Assembly (NCBI GenBank): GCA_029959085.1
Contig: JARWIR010000050.1
Location: forward strand, 2,604,001 to 2,668,000
DNA from: Nemophila menziesii
Taxonomy: Eukaryota > Streptophyta > Magnoliopsida > Boraginales > Hydrophyllaceae
Direction of reading: 5' to 3'
DNA: 64,000 bases
Shown here: piece by piece, positions 47,077 through 58,767 of the stretch
How positions within the stretch are numbered: the first letter of the stretch is position 1
Layout: every line of letters starts with the position of its first letter
Program-made: the position numbers and the translations under genes
The notes under the pieces: generated by a model
Database searches by the model: none
Told to the model about the DNA's origin: nothing
Seen by the model: only the letters and a program-made list of their open reading frames with translations

Positions 47077-47539
47077 TGTTACACTTGAATATAAACAAGA
47101 AGGTTTATTATACAAACCTTATACGCAGCGGATTGGAATGAAAAGTCCTGAATTTAGCCTTCTTGTAATTGATTGAATGAGAATGAATGAATCGCTTCTG
47201 CTATTTGGTCGTAAGTTTAATTACTAGAACTAAACCTTTTGTTTTCACCACCTAAATGTCTCAGAATTATCTATTGTATGTTATTGATTTGGAGAGAAAA
47301 GAATTGTACGCTTAATTGTGTTGTCTGTGTTGTTGTGATTTTGTGAGAAAGAAAGGCTCTATTTATAGAGCTGGAGAGTTGGTTTATTGCCTGTAAATAA
47401 ACCACTCTCCCACATTCTCCATTTGCTCCACTTCCTCCACCATAAAAGTGGGAAGTTATCTTTGATAACTTCCTGTACGCTCATGTCTTTCCCATCATGG
47501 GTGACATGGGATAAAAATATTTATTTTTTATTTCTTTCA
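47077..47539 (-). repeat. copia 3' LTR
   Basis: 463 bp, TG...CA, lacking the SINE. GCTCTATTTATAGAGC at 47356-47371 is a perfect palindrome containing the minus-strand TATA box. About 1.7% different from the 5' LTR copies. Confidence 0.9.
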
Positions 47540-47550
47540 TTCTCCCACTC

Positions 47551-48666
47551 GCACATGATGGAGTTACAATCATTTCCTTTAGGTACATGCATTTCAATGC
47601 ACCATACATCAATATTTCTCAAATCTTCTCATATACACATTTCTAGAATAATTCATCATACTTGACAAAATAGGTCGTGCGACCGACAAGCATACGTTAC
47701 TAATAACCTGTTAGGGTACATAGTTGCTCAAATGAAACCTCAGACTAATAATTTATTGTATCATATTCAGTAACTCTGACCCCTTTAAATCTATATCACA
47801 TCGTTTATGTGACCAAAAGAGTTCACTGACATAACTTCATGTGTCTCACTATTATGTCATAGTCCGAATTGACGTACATGATCGGTACCTGCAAGCACAC
47901 ACTTTGATACAGAATTTTAGTCTTCCCTTTACACTTATATCCTTTTACGTTGATTAGGTTGCTTTCCCAAACATACCCCATTAGACCGAATCATTCATGT
48001 TCATTAGTAGTATGTTCAAAGTAGCATACACCTAATCAACATATCAAGACATAGTCAAAAGTAATAAGGGCACAATTTTGAAGGCATCACACAATGAAGA
48101 GACAGGGATTGACTCTTCACTTCCTTCTGGTCGAAGGCACGCGTGGTATGACACACGTGTTATAGTATTATTCATATAGCTCCAATTATATGTCACAATT
48201 TTATAAATACCATACAAATATAAAATTAGACAAGCCTCGTTGCCTAAGATGAATTCTTCGATCGATCAACCCTTCTATGAAATCAATCAAGCAACTCATA
48301 TCTGGCTCTTATAGACTAAGTAGATAGTGGGATTCTACTTCGATCATAATATAAGCTTAACATGGTTTATCCATGTTTATGATCTCATCTTAACACTTAG
48401 TTAAGGCGACTATCTTAACTCAAGTTATCTTAAGGGTTCTTCACTACTATGAGTTAGTCTCATCTTTGCACATTTCTTGTGCCAAAGGCGATTGCCCGTG
48501 TGATAGGGCCAATCTCAATCTATAGGACATACATACTTTAAAAATTAAATGCATTATAATATATATCAAACATGATATTATTAAAATAAACAGTTAAATA
48601 AACATACTAATGAAAATATATACATGAATGCACATAAACTCACAATATTCATACATTATATCTTGC
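47551..48666. other. copia 3' untranslated region
   Basis: About 1.1 kb between the RNase H stop and the 3' LTR. No convincing ORF, and mostly AT-rich. I see nothing else here. Confidence 0.5.
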
Positions 48667-49005
48667 TTAATCATATAGATTTAACATATCCATAAATATA
48701 TCCCTTGGGATATCCTTTGTGAATGGATCAGCAAGCATATTGCGTGTGTGTATGTATTGCAAATCAACATCCTTTTGTGCAATAATATCTCTAACAACGT
48801 TATACTTTATATCAATGTGTTTGGTCATACTGTGATACTTAGGAGCTTTCACACAAGCCTTTTCAGCTTGACTATCACAATGTATAATAACGGGACTCCC
48901 ACTATCGCCTGAGAATCCTAAATGTTCAAAATAACATTTTTTTAACCAAACAGCCTCTGGAACCACATCTGAGCATGCTACAAACTCAGCTTCCATTGTG
49001 GACAA
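48667..49005 (-). pseudogene. copia RNase H domain
   Basis: STMEAEFVACSDVVPEAVWLKK (the Glu motif), IHCDSQAEKACVKAPKYHSMTKHIDIKYN (Asp and the HIDIKYN signature), and DVDLQYIHTRNMLADPFTK. Open for 112 codons, but upstream pol is broken. Confidence 0.85.
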
Positions 49006-49019
49006 AATTATACAGGTTT

Positions 49020-50297
49020 GTTTCTTGCTACTTCAAGAAAATGCGCTATTATTCAACATGAATACATCACCTGAGGTAGATTTACCCCCATATACCCCAC
49101 TACCCCAAAATAGCATAATATATCCTTCTAGGTGTAATCTATTTCCTCAAAAGCATAAGGCATGATCCACAGTGCCTTTTAGATATCTCAATATCTTTTT
49201 CTCAGCTTTCGGATTTTCTTGTCCTAGGTTCACTTAAAAATGACTAACTAAATCTACCACATAACATATGTCTGGCCTAGTTCACATGATAACATATATA
49301 AGACTATCCATGCAACTAGAATATGACACTGTATACATTTTCTATTTCTCTTCTGGAGTACTAGGACACATGTCGAGAGTTAAGTTTATTCCAATTGCTA
49401 CAGGAGTGCCAATGGAATTGTACTTAGTCACACTAAAGCGCTCAATTATATTCATTATTTAAGGTTCTTGAGACAAAGATAATAGTCCTCTAGACCTATC
49501 TCTAATAATCTTAACACCAAGAATATAATTTGCTTCTCCTATATATTTCATATCAAATTGAGAAGCTCGCTACTCCTTATTAGCTTGAATAAACTCTTTA
49601 TCATCCCCTGGTAATAGGATGTCATCTACATATAGAGATAAGATTACAAAATTTCTTGGAACATTTAACATAACCACAGTGATTTTCACTTATCATCTCA
49701 AATCCAATTGATGAAATGACTTCATGAAATCTCAAATTCCACTGTCTCGAGGCTTGCTTAAGATCATATATATTGATTTTGACAATCTACATACTTTATT
49801 CTCTTGATCTTTTGTAACTAAACCCGAGGGTTGTTCTATGAAAATAACCTCTTCTAAATCTCCATTTAGAAATGTAGTTTTAACATCCATTTGGTGCAAC
49901 TCGAGATGCGCCACAATAGCTAAAAATAAGACGTATTGAGGTAAATCTAACAATAGGAGAAAAAATTTCCTCAAAAAAATATTCCTTCCCATTGAGTAGA
50001 GCCTTTCGCTACCAAGCGAGCTTTATACCTTACGTCTTTTCGGGAGATTAACCAGTTCCATACCTAGTTTTTCTTCATCGACTCCATCTCCTCTTCCATT
50101 GCTTTCTTCCATTCATTCTTAGCAGGATATGAGAATGCTTCATTAACTGATCGAGGTTCTTCTTCGTCTTGTGGAGTTATCATAAAGACTTCTCCTTCGA
50201 TTTCAAATCGACTAAGAGGAACTAAACATCTAGCACTTCTCTTAAGTTGAGAATCCTGAGAAATAGGATTACTAGATGATGCAATGGTTTCTTCCAT
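49020..50297 (-). pseudogene. copia reverse transcriptase
   Basis: The linker VNEAFSYPAKNEWKKAMEEEMESM (about 50150-50070) leads into the RT. HQMDVKTTFLNGDLEEVIF (about 49890-49840) carries the first Asp. LYVDDILLPGDD has an intact YVDD at 49632-49621. Frameshifts and stops separate these blocks (for example around 49730 and 50030). Confidence 0.82.
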
Positions 50298-51696
50298 CTC
50301 AAGATTTAGAGGAGTGTCTGTCTCTATTTCTTGAGTATGTGTTACCTCATCAGGTGTTACATTTGTTTACATATCATCTTCCTGAATCTCATTTAATTCA
50401 CATAAAATATAATTTCAGTCAACCTCACCTCTGCTAGGAAAATCATTCTCTAAGAATGTGACATCTCGTGATTCAATTTCAGTAAGACCCCCATTTGTTA
50501 TGTTCACCAATAAACACATATCCTTTAGAGTGATCTGGGTATCTAATAAAGATAAACTTCTTGCCGCTTGGACCTAACTTCCCATATTTATGAGATAGAT
50601 CATGAACATAACCTGCTGACCCCCAAGGTCACAAGTATGACAGATTAGGTTTCCTACCTGTCCATAGTTCATAAAGAGTTGATGGAATAGTCTTTGTGGG
50701 TACTCAATTAAGTATATAACAGGCAGTAAGCAAGGCATCTCCCCAATAAGATATTGGAAGATTTGCTTGTGCCATCATAGACCTAACCATTTCTAGGAGA
50801 GTTTTCATCACACAGTTCTTTCAACTGTGTAGATAGATATTCACGTCCATGATTAAGGTTTAGGGTTTTTTACCTTCCTCTCTAACTGATTTTTTACTTC
50901 ATTGAAATATATCATAAGAAATTTTCAATGCTACAGATGTATGAAAAATCAGTTAGACATAACCCAAAATAGTGAAATCTATAAAAATTGATGAAATAAT
51001 ATTCCCCACGACTATTTTTAACATATATTGGGTCACAGACATCTGAATGAATTATCTGTAATGGGTATTAGACTCGTTTAGCCTTTTCAAAAATGGTTTC
51101 CGTTTTGCTTTATTTTGCTAGACACTTTTCATAAGTTGGCAAGTTGACTCTAGTCAATGAACCCAAAAAGTTTGCCTTAGCCAACAAATTCATACGGTCT
51201 TGTCCAATATGAACTAGTCTAGCATTTCATACTTTTCTTCTACGTTAAAATTAATAGAAGAAGTATTAGTAGAAAAGCAACTACTTACATAATAACTATT
51301 AAATGAGTTATCATCATCTAGTACTACTAAAACATGAGAAATAAAACCAAAAACTTAATACTTAGCGTCATAATAGATGTCTACTTGATTGTTATGAAAA
51401 TGCATATTAAAACTTAATCCTAGAAGAACAATGACCAAGACCAAATTCCTTCGAATTTCAAGTGTGTAAAGTGCATTATGCAGTTATAAGGTTTGACCAC
51501 CTCACAAGTTCAACTTGCAAGTGTCAAATCTGTTGACTTCAACCTTGTTGTTGTCTCCTAACTTATATTCATCACATTTCCTCTGGAATTAGATGGTACT
51601 CTACATATGCCTCTTGGTCTTAGGCTACATGGTCTGTCACTTCTGAATCCACAATCCACAAAGGATTGGAATCAACTAGCAAACAGTATTGGTAAC
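50298..51696 (-). pseudogene. copia integrase and adjoining region
   Basis: C-terminal integrase signature recognisable in pieces: AYVHDLSHKYGKLG-like, KKFIFI-like, KGYVFIGEHNKWG-like, and TEIESRDVTFLENDF (about 50480-50450). The catalytic core is badly decayed between 50850 and 51600. Confidence 0.7.
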
Positions 51697-51749
51697 ATAT
51701 GTAAAGTTATATGAAGTAAATGATATTGTTATCTTTATCCTCACTTGCG

Positions 51750-52417
51750 AGCGAAGTGACCTATCTTATCACAATTATAGCATTTTACTTTACTCTCGTA
51801 TTTCTTTAAAAAAACGTTGTTACCACCATTCTTCTTCTTCTTGGAAGCATGCTCATTTTTGTTTCTCTTCCCATTGTTCATGCACTTAATGCCAGAACCT
51901 TTGTGGGAACTTGACTCAGCAATATATAAGTCTGATCCTGAGACTTAACTGCATCAAGACGTTTATCTTCCAACCTCACATGATGAGAAACATCATCAAA
52001 AGTTATGATATGGTCATTTTAGAGTCAAGTTTATCTTCAAATGCTCCCACTTATTTGAAAGAGATTGGATGATAGCTTGAACCTGATGTTCATCAACAAG
52101 GTTATGACCTGCAGTCCAAGTTCCCTAATCATATTAGACATCTCCCAAAGATGTTTGGTTTGATTAGGCTTCCTCTTGTAAGTGTCAAACTTAATGATCA
52201 ATTGACTCGACTTAGTCATAGTGGTACCCTTGTACTTTTCATTAAGAGCTTCCCACATCTCGTGAGCAGTGGGGTATAATTGACACTCATGGACAAGATC
52301 GTCATACATGAAGCTTATCAAGATGCATCTTGTAGTGAAATATATCTTTTTCCACTTCTCATAAGCCTCCATGTCCCTTTTGTTTTGAGTTGTGATGCCT
52401 TCCTTAGGCTGAGCCAT
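51750..52417 (-). pseudogene. copia gag
   Basis: MAQPKEGITTQNKRDM at 52417; UBN2-type core (HEMWEALNEKYKGTTMTKSS). It is open to 52037, 126 codons, without the nonsense codon seen in units 1 and 2, then breaks before the zinc knuckle near 51780. It is therefore closer to the original element than the unit 1/2 copies. Confidence 0.8.
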
Positions 52418-52971
52418 GACATTGTTAATAACCTCAAGAATTCTTGTTCCTCTAGAACATAATGTATTTTGAGTTTACCAGGGTATAGTTCTCACCCTTC
52501 ATTATGTCTCCTTTGAGATCATCAATGACGGTTGTCATTTTCTTATAAAGTAAAAGATTTTTCATTAGTATACATACAATTATTTAACTACCCAATGCTA
52601 CTAATGCAAATAGAATGAATAAGAAAGATAACAAAATAAGTGATAAAGAAAGTTCACTATGTTCCCAATCACGAACCACCATATTTTGTTTGTCTTAATG
52701 GTTCAATCAATTTCATTAACTGCAAAAATTATGTTCACCAAGAACTCCCACTTACTCTAACATAAATAGAGCGAAAATGTATGAAAATAAACAACTAATA
52801 ACAAAAAAAAGAAACTAGTTGAATTCATACATAAGTGAAATACATGTTCAATAAAGAAATAACTGAATCAAAGCAACTAACGCAATTCCTAACAAAGAGG
52901 ATTTAAAAAAATTTGGAAAAACAAACCACTAAGCAAACTACCAATTGCAAGTCCTAACTAGCATACGCCTT
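52418..52971. other. copia leader segment between ORFs
   Basis: About 550 bases between leader ORF and gag on the minus strand. AT-rich, no convincing ORF, conserved in units 1 and 2. Confidence 0.45.
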
Positions 52972-53203
52972 TCATATCCAAAACCTTAATTTAGGAATTG
53001 ACTGCTCAAAGTTCACTTCCTCATAGAGTCTAATTGGAAAATAATTATCAACACTAGTAGTTCGATAATGTATTCCACAGTTGCACTGTTCCGACCTAGT
53101 AGAACTATTATAGTGCCTCCACAAGTGAGATTCAGTCAAAGCATAGACTAGCCACTCATATCTAGCTTGTCTCTCATGAACATAGTTCTCCGGAAAATCA
53201 TAC
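52972..53203 (-). pseudogene. copia leader ORF, C-terminal part
   Basis: Ends NFEQSIPKLRFWI. Interrupted at 53204 by the Athila LTR; the N-terminal part is at 61957-61544. The last 70 bases before the break (53134-53203) recur at 61544-61613. Confidence 0.6.
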
Positions 53204-54728
53204 TGATGTCTCCTCATTTGTGATAGATTAATGTTAGGATGAGACATCATTTTTAGTGTTTTAGAAGACAATAATGTCGATTTTCTTGAGTTTTAGTGCA
53301 CTTTCCTATTTTGAGTCTTGATTTGTAGAATTAATATTTTTAGAGCATATTGGGTTTAATTGTTTATTTAGTGTGTAGATTTAAAGATAATTATGGAGAT
53401 TAATTAGAGTCCAAGTCAAAGACAACAACTTATGGAAAGAGATTAGCATGGTAATTGGAGATAAAGAAATAAAAGCTAAAAAGATGGAAAAGGAAAAGCT
53501 GCCTAAATCTGGGATTCTGCATACACGTCCAAAGATGTGTGTTTTTACCTAAGAAATAGGCCGAATTTGGAGATTTCCTTCTTTAAGGTCAAGATAATTC
53601 TGTTGCGATTCTTTTGGTATATTATGGAGCAAAAACCGACCAATAACGAAGAAGATATGATCAAAACGGTGCAGCAGTGTTTATCTTTATTTCCATACGA
53701 ATTTGAGTTGGGCTAGAAGTCCATTACCTTAACTATTCCTCAAGAAAACGAATTAGGTCTTCTAAACACCTATAAATACACCCTTATATCACTTGTAAAT
53801 CATCCTTGCCTCATAGTAATTAGTTCTTAAGGTTTTATTCTTCCAGTTTATTGTAGAGAGCAAGATGATGTCTTTTGTAATTTCTTTTAGTTTATTCCCT
53901 TCAGGTATGAACTAAACCTCCCATAGCTTGGGTTTTGCATATGTATAATCTATGAATTCTAATTCTTCTATCTAAGTTTCTTTGGGAATTATATGTTTTA
54001 ATCTGATATTAGCTACTTACTTTATATTTGCTTATGTGTTTTGATTTAATGTCTTTCCTAGAACTGATCACTTTAGGATTGTTGTAATAGTAGTTAGATG
54101 GTCTCCTTGACAGGGTGTTTAACTATTGAACCACCACATAATGTCTAGTGTCGATATTAGTTCTGACAAAACATGATTCTAACTAGATAGTCATTAGGGT
54201 TTGTTTTAACCACCATATCACCAATTGATTGTAGTGTGCTGGATAGGGCCTTAGTGGCGTTTGATAACCCTATTTGAGTCCTCGTCTTGGTTGTGCCGTA
54301 GCCCCCTTAGTCACTCTCAAGGTCTAAGCTTGGGGAATTTAGAATCCTGACTATACCAAGAGCTAATATTCTCCCTTATGAACTAGATTTATAGATAGAA
54401 TTAGAAGGATTGGTGCATACTAGCAAACCTAAGCTATACTTCTCATCTCATATTTCTTATCTTTTACTTTATTGTCTTTATTTTCATAGTTTTAGTTATT
54501 AATCTCGAAAATCTATTTGCTTTAATTCACTGTCTTTTAATTATTTACTTTTACTCGTCATTGTTTCCTACGCGATTAACACACTTAAGTCCCTGAGAAC
54601 GAACTCTACTTATCATTAAAACTTGCATACGTCCTGTAATACTTGCAGTACTGTGCCTGTCTAGGGTGAGAGTGCGTAGTTTCTTGGCTTAATTTTATCT
54701 TATTTTTATCACACCCTAGGCACCACCA
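53204..54728 (+). repeat. Athila 5' LTR
   Basis: 1525 bp, TGATGTCTCC to ...GGCACCACCA, followed by AGTTTT and the primer site. TATA box TATAAATA at 53771-53778. Same subfamily as the solo LTR at 25249. Confidence 0.9.
53771..53778 (+). promoter_or_regulatory. TATA box in Athila LTR
   Basis: TATAAATA in ACACCTATAAATACACCC, identical in context to the solo LTR. Confidence 0.6.
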
Positions 54729-54734
54729 AGTTTT

Positions 54735-54752
54735 TGGCGCCGCTGCCGGGGA
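54735..54752 (+). promoter_or_regulatory. Primer binding site, tRNA-Asp
   Basis: TGGCGCCGCTGCCGGGGA, one mismatch to the tRNA-Asp(GTC) 3' end complement; the same mismatch occurs at 45741-45759. Confidence 0.88.
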
Positions 54753-54889
54753 CTTGTGTCTCGTTAGCGTGTGGGTTATCTATTTCGAGTTTTAGTTTTT
54801 AATTAATTTTTACTTTTCAGTTTTTAGTTTAGTTTTTATTTTTCCAGATTTACACTTGTGGTTTGCTTTAGTCTTTTTCAGGTTTCACA

Positions 54890-56649
54890 GTGCTTAATTC
54901 TTGGCCTCCCTTATCGGAGCCTGAAAGGCGCTTCAGACCTTACAACAAACGAGTTCGCGAGGAAAGAGCCTTGAGAAGAGTAATGGAAGACCAACTAAAT
55001 CCACCAGTTGGAGGAGGTCAACAAGATCCTCCCCTTGGTGCTCAAGATCCACCACTCGGTGGACAAGAAGGACAACAACTACCAGTAGGAGGAGGTAATG
55101 TGCAGAATAATCTTAATAATCAACAGAACCGAGATGAACAAGATCTACCTGGCCTTAATGTACCATTCCATGTTCAACCCATCGGTTACCGCCCTCCTGA
55201 GATTCCGAATATCAAGTTTAGACCCGATCCGGGTATGCTCAGTCAATTTCAAAGTTTCGGACCCTATACTGGTACCGCAATACAAGATCTGGTAAAAGCG
55301 ATTCAGAAGTTCATGCAGATTTGTGATGCCTACATTACTCCTGGCATTACACGCGAGCAACTGTATTGTCATATGTTTTCGTTTTTCTTGACCGGAAGAG
55401 CTAGCGATTGGCTAGAGAGACAACCACATGGAACCATTCATTCTTGGAGAGAACTTCAAGCCGCGTTCTTTAACCGATTTTATCCGAAGAGCATGAGACT
55501 TAAAGATCAAGCCGAGCTTGCGAGATTTTGCCAAGAAGATGGAGAAACAGTGGAGAAGCATGGACAAGGTTTCAACAAAAGTTAATTAGATGTCCGCTCC
55601 ATGGGTATACACCTGCTCTACAACTTGCTATGTTCTATGAAGGTCTTAATGATAAAGGTAGAGAGAAGGTGGATAACATTGGAAAGGGTAATTTTGTGTC
55701 CATGAATCACAATGAAGCTTCTGAGGTGTTAGAAAATATTATGGAACAAGAACGAAGTTGGCCTTCAACGCGAGCTTCTGTAGCAAAGACCCGAGGAACG
55801 CTTCGTTTAGATGCAGAAACTGCGAACTCAGCTCAAATATCCTCATTAGAAAATCAAATCAAGGAGCTAAGAATCGCGATGGAGAAGAATTTAGCCGCTA
55901 CAAAAGTAGTACAAGAAGCACAAGGTTGTCAACAATGTGGAGTTAACGATCATACATGGGAAGAGTGCGAAGCAAATCCGCAATCTGTTTACTTTATATC
56001 CAATCGATGGGGCAACCGCAACCATCCGGGTATGCAGTATTCAAATCCACAAGGGGCTGCTAATCCTGGTCATTATCAACCACGTCCCCAGAACAACTCC
56101 TACCAACAGAGAGGTCAGTACCAAAATCAATATCAGAATAGACCTACTCCTCCACAACAACCTGCTCAAGACGCCTATACCGATTCCTTAGATCAGAAAG
56201 CCCTACCTCAGTATCCGCAAGAAGGATCTATGGATAATACACAGATAGTACAAGCTCTAGACCGTTTGAACACGACTCTAAACGCTCAAGAAGAAAAGGT
56301 CAGAGGACACGATGCCATACTTCAGATGCTAAGTACTCAAGTAACACAGTTAAACAAAGTGCTAACAAGTGTAGTAGAACAAAAAGAAGTAAAGGCAATC
56401 GAAGGAGGTGAAGATAATGATGGGTTCGAAGCTTGCAAGGCTATATGCCTTGAGATTAAAGAAGCAAAAGAGGAAGCACCACATGCTGCCATTAGTGCCG
56501 TGGAAGTTCCCAGTACTGGAGAAGAACCAACCAAGTCCAGCCCCGTGGCATCTGACTGTTCTGAAGTTTATGTGGAGGACGATCAAGAGAAAGACGAATT
56601 TATAGAGCTGCTGAGGAAGGTGCAAGAGGAGATTCGATCGGTAGTGTAA
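54890..56649 (+). pseudogene. Athila gag with one frameshift
   Basis: Frame 1 (54890-55585; an ATG-initiated start such as MEDQLNPPVGGGQQ near 54983 is likely) holds the N-terminal region, a Pro/Gly-rich segment and the capsid-like KFMQICDAYITPGITREQLY and RASDWLERQPHGTI. The frame shifts by one base around 55530-55560 and continues to 56649 with AMFYEGLND, EQERSWPSTR, the CCHC knuckle CQQCGVNDHTWEEC (about 55930) and a Gln/Asn-rich tail. Apart from that shift the protein is complete. The final stop (56647-56649) separates it from protease. Confidence 0.85.
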
Positions 56650-56661
56650 TATGCAGCTGAG

Positions 56662-57589
56662 TTGGCTAAAGAAAAAGAGGAAGAAGCCTCAAAGGAGGAA
56701 TTGAAAGATGAAGTTGCACCTGATGTGCTAGAAGAGAAAGTAGAAGAGAAGGTGGAATCGCTACCTATTGTTCAACAAGGGTCATCAACTATTCCTGATA
56801 CAAATCCTAAAGATGACACTGTTCTCAAGACATTTGTAGAGGCGTACCAACCTGAAAATATCAACGCCCAAATGCTTGAGATTGCGAAGAAAGGACTTAC
56901 ACCGCAACAAGTGTTTACGCAAATTATTCCTGAGAAAGAAGCGAGTGCAGAGATCCCGAGAGAGAACCTGAGGGTTTCGAGAAGAAGTGAGAGAGAGCTA
57001 CCAACGAAGCTTAAAGATCCGGGAAGCTTCAACCTTCCTATACAATTACATGGTATGCTCAAGGTGAAAGCTATGTACGATGTGGGTTCTGGTGTGAATC
57101 TTATGCCTAAGTCCGTGTTCGAGAGACTTGGACTTCAGAAATCAGAGAAAACTCCAGTGAAGTTGCAGTTTGCTGACAACTCAGTTAAAAGGACATGGGG
57201 AACAGTGGAGGACGTCTTAGTCCGTGCAGGTAATATCGCCATCCCTACTGACTTTGTTATTCTTGAGTTTGATGCAGATAAGCAGGTTCCGATCATACTT
57301 GGACGGCCTTTCATGGCCACAAGTCAAAGTGTGATCAACTTCCAAGATGGGACCATCACCCTTCATGCTAAAAATGTATCCGAGACCTTCTATGTCTTGG
57401 GTAAGAAACCGAGGAAGTTGGATCCCACCGTGCCCATCATCCACAGCCTTTCACATCACAAAGTCCCTCCTGAGAAGATCCACTTAAAGCCTGTGGATAC
57501 TGAGCCAAACATTGAGTTTGGGGTTGGCCATGAAGTTTTATGGAAAGCTCACAAACGCGAGAATAGGCCACGAAGTTTCAAAGACTCGT
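56662..57589 (+). pseudogene. Athila protease region
   Basis: A Glu/Lys-rich linker precedes LKDPGSFNLPIQLHG and the active-site segment KAMYDVGSGVNLMPKSVFERLGL (Asp present, DVGSG), followed by FVILEFDADKQVPIILGRPFMATS. Retropepsin-type aspartic protease. The frame runs on to 57636 but after about 57590 is out of register with integrase sequence. Confidence 0.8.
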
Positions 57590-57727
57590 GTGGATGGGAC
57601 CATTCATTGTCACTAAGGTTGTTTCAGCCAAGGTGATAGAGATTCGCCCCAAAACTGGGGTCAAGCGCAGATTAGTGGACGTTCATAGCCTTACTCATTG
57701 TTGGGGAGGCTATATTCGCAAATCTTG
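57590..57727 (+). pseudogene. Athila integrase C-terminal tail
   Basis: WMGPFIVTKVVSAKVIEI...RLVDVHSLTHCWGGYIRKS then stop, the end of an integrase (compare [16 protein letters not shown] at 40320). It is joined directly to protease, showing an internal deletion of RT, RNase H and the integrase core. Confidence 0.75.
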
Positions 57728-57949
57728 ACAGAGGTAACACGTCTAACTTTGAAAGACGTTAAACAAAAGTGTTGTACGGGAGACAACCCGTAGTTTTTTT
57801 TATGTTTTCATGTCTTTTATGTTTTTAGTTTAAGTTTATTTTAGTTGTTTTTAGTTGATAATGCATATTTGAGAAAGGTATTAGTGTTTTTTGGTGTGTA
57901 GGAATTGGAGAAATCGAGTTAGGGAAGAAAACGAAAATTTTTGGAGCGC

Positions 57950-58320
57950 AAGAATAACCTGCGCGGACGTACCCACGGTGTACCCCCTATACCGCAGGTA
58001 TGGTCCGCGGGGTAAAAACCCGAGCCACGGTTTGCACCGCGGGTTCTATCCAGTGAGCGCGAAAAAGTGACCCGCGGACTACCCCATGGTCCGTGCGATG
58101 GTCCACGAGGCACAAACACGTGCCACGGGGTAGGTCCACGGGTATTTTGACGTAGGAGGCGCAGAGCACCCCCGCGGTACACCGCACCATGGTCCGCAGC
58201 CCAGAAACACGTGCCACGGGGTCCTACCACGGGTGTTAACCAGTGAGCAAAAATTTTCAAGCATCAGATGTCGCGGACTACCCCGCGGTCCACCCCATGG
58301 TCCGCAGGGGTAGTCCGCGC
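57950..58320. repeat. CpG-rich palindrome cluster, GCGGACCATGGTCCGC type
   Basis: Words such as ATGGTCCGC, CCGCGGTCC and GCGGACTACCCC recur, and a segment with AACACGTGCCACGGGGT occurs twice (about 58116 and 58206). Strongly GC-rich against AT-rich flanks. Same relative position as the other two clusters. ORFs across it are compositional. Confidence 0.7.
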
Positions 58321-58356
58321 GAGCTGCCAGAGAGAGAAAAGAAAGGGTTTCAAGGG

Positions 58357-58364
58357 TATATGAA
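58357..58364 (+). promoter_or_regulatory. Possible internal TATA box
   Basis: TATATGAA, a weak TATA match about 35 bases after the palindrome cluster, followed by an AC-rich leader of about 400 bases to the ATG at 58768. Less convincing than 28518 and 39476. Confidence 0.3.
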
Positions 58365-58767
58365 GATCTAAAGCTTATTATTCCGAATTTATTAAACCTT
58401 AAGCTTCTTTCTTCTCTCCAAAACTCTCCTAACTCCATTAAAGCTCATCAAAACCTTCACCAATCACCAAAACACTACCTAATCATCAAGAAAAACACAT
58501 CAAACCTTCTCTCCACATCATTACAAGAGAGAATCAAACACCCAATCATCACCAAATCCATTCAAATTGAAGAATCAAAGAGCCAAATTTTCAAAATTCA
58601 TCCTACAATTTCTAAAATCCAAGCCAACCCATTACAAATCCACCTCACCCACATAAAGATTCATCATCAATTCACCTATCCTAGGCCAAATCAAGTTTGT
58701 TCATCCATTATTTCACAAGTTCAAATTTCAAGGGTTGCTAAAGCTTTGAGTTGGGGGTTAATTGAAG

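Larger units (their letters stand above)
47077..53203 (-). mobile_element. Ty1/copia element, 3' LTR to leader, interrupted
   Basis: From left to right on the plus strand: 3' LTR (47077-47539), polypurine tract complement (47540-47550), RNase H, RT, integrase, gag and part of the leader ORF. The leader is interrupted at 53204 by an Athila, and the rest is at 61544 onward. The order gag-IN-RT-RH is that of copia. The 5' LTR is deleted here but survives in units 1 and 2. Confidence 0.87.

Noticed and set aside
57919..58438. Minus-strand ORFs of 76-119 codons rich in Arg, Gly and Pro
   Set aside because: They lie across the GC-rich palindrome cluster, overlap each other in several frames and have no homologous counterpart at the other clusters; they are a composition effect.
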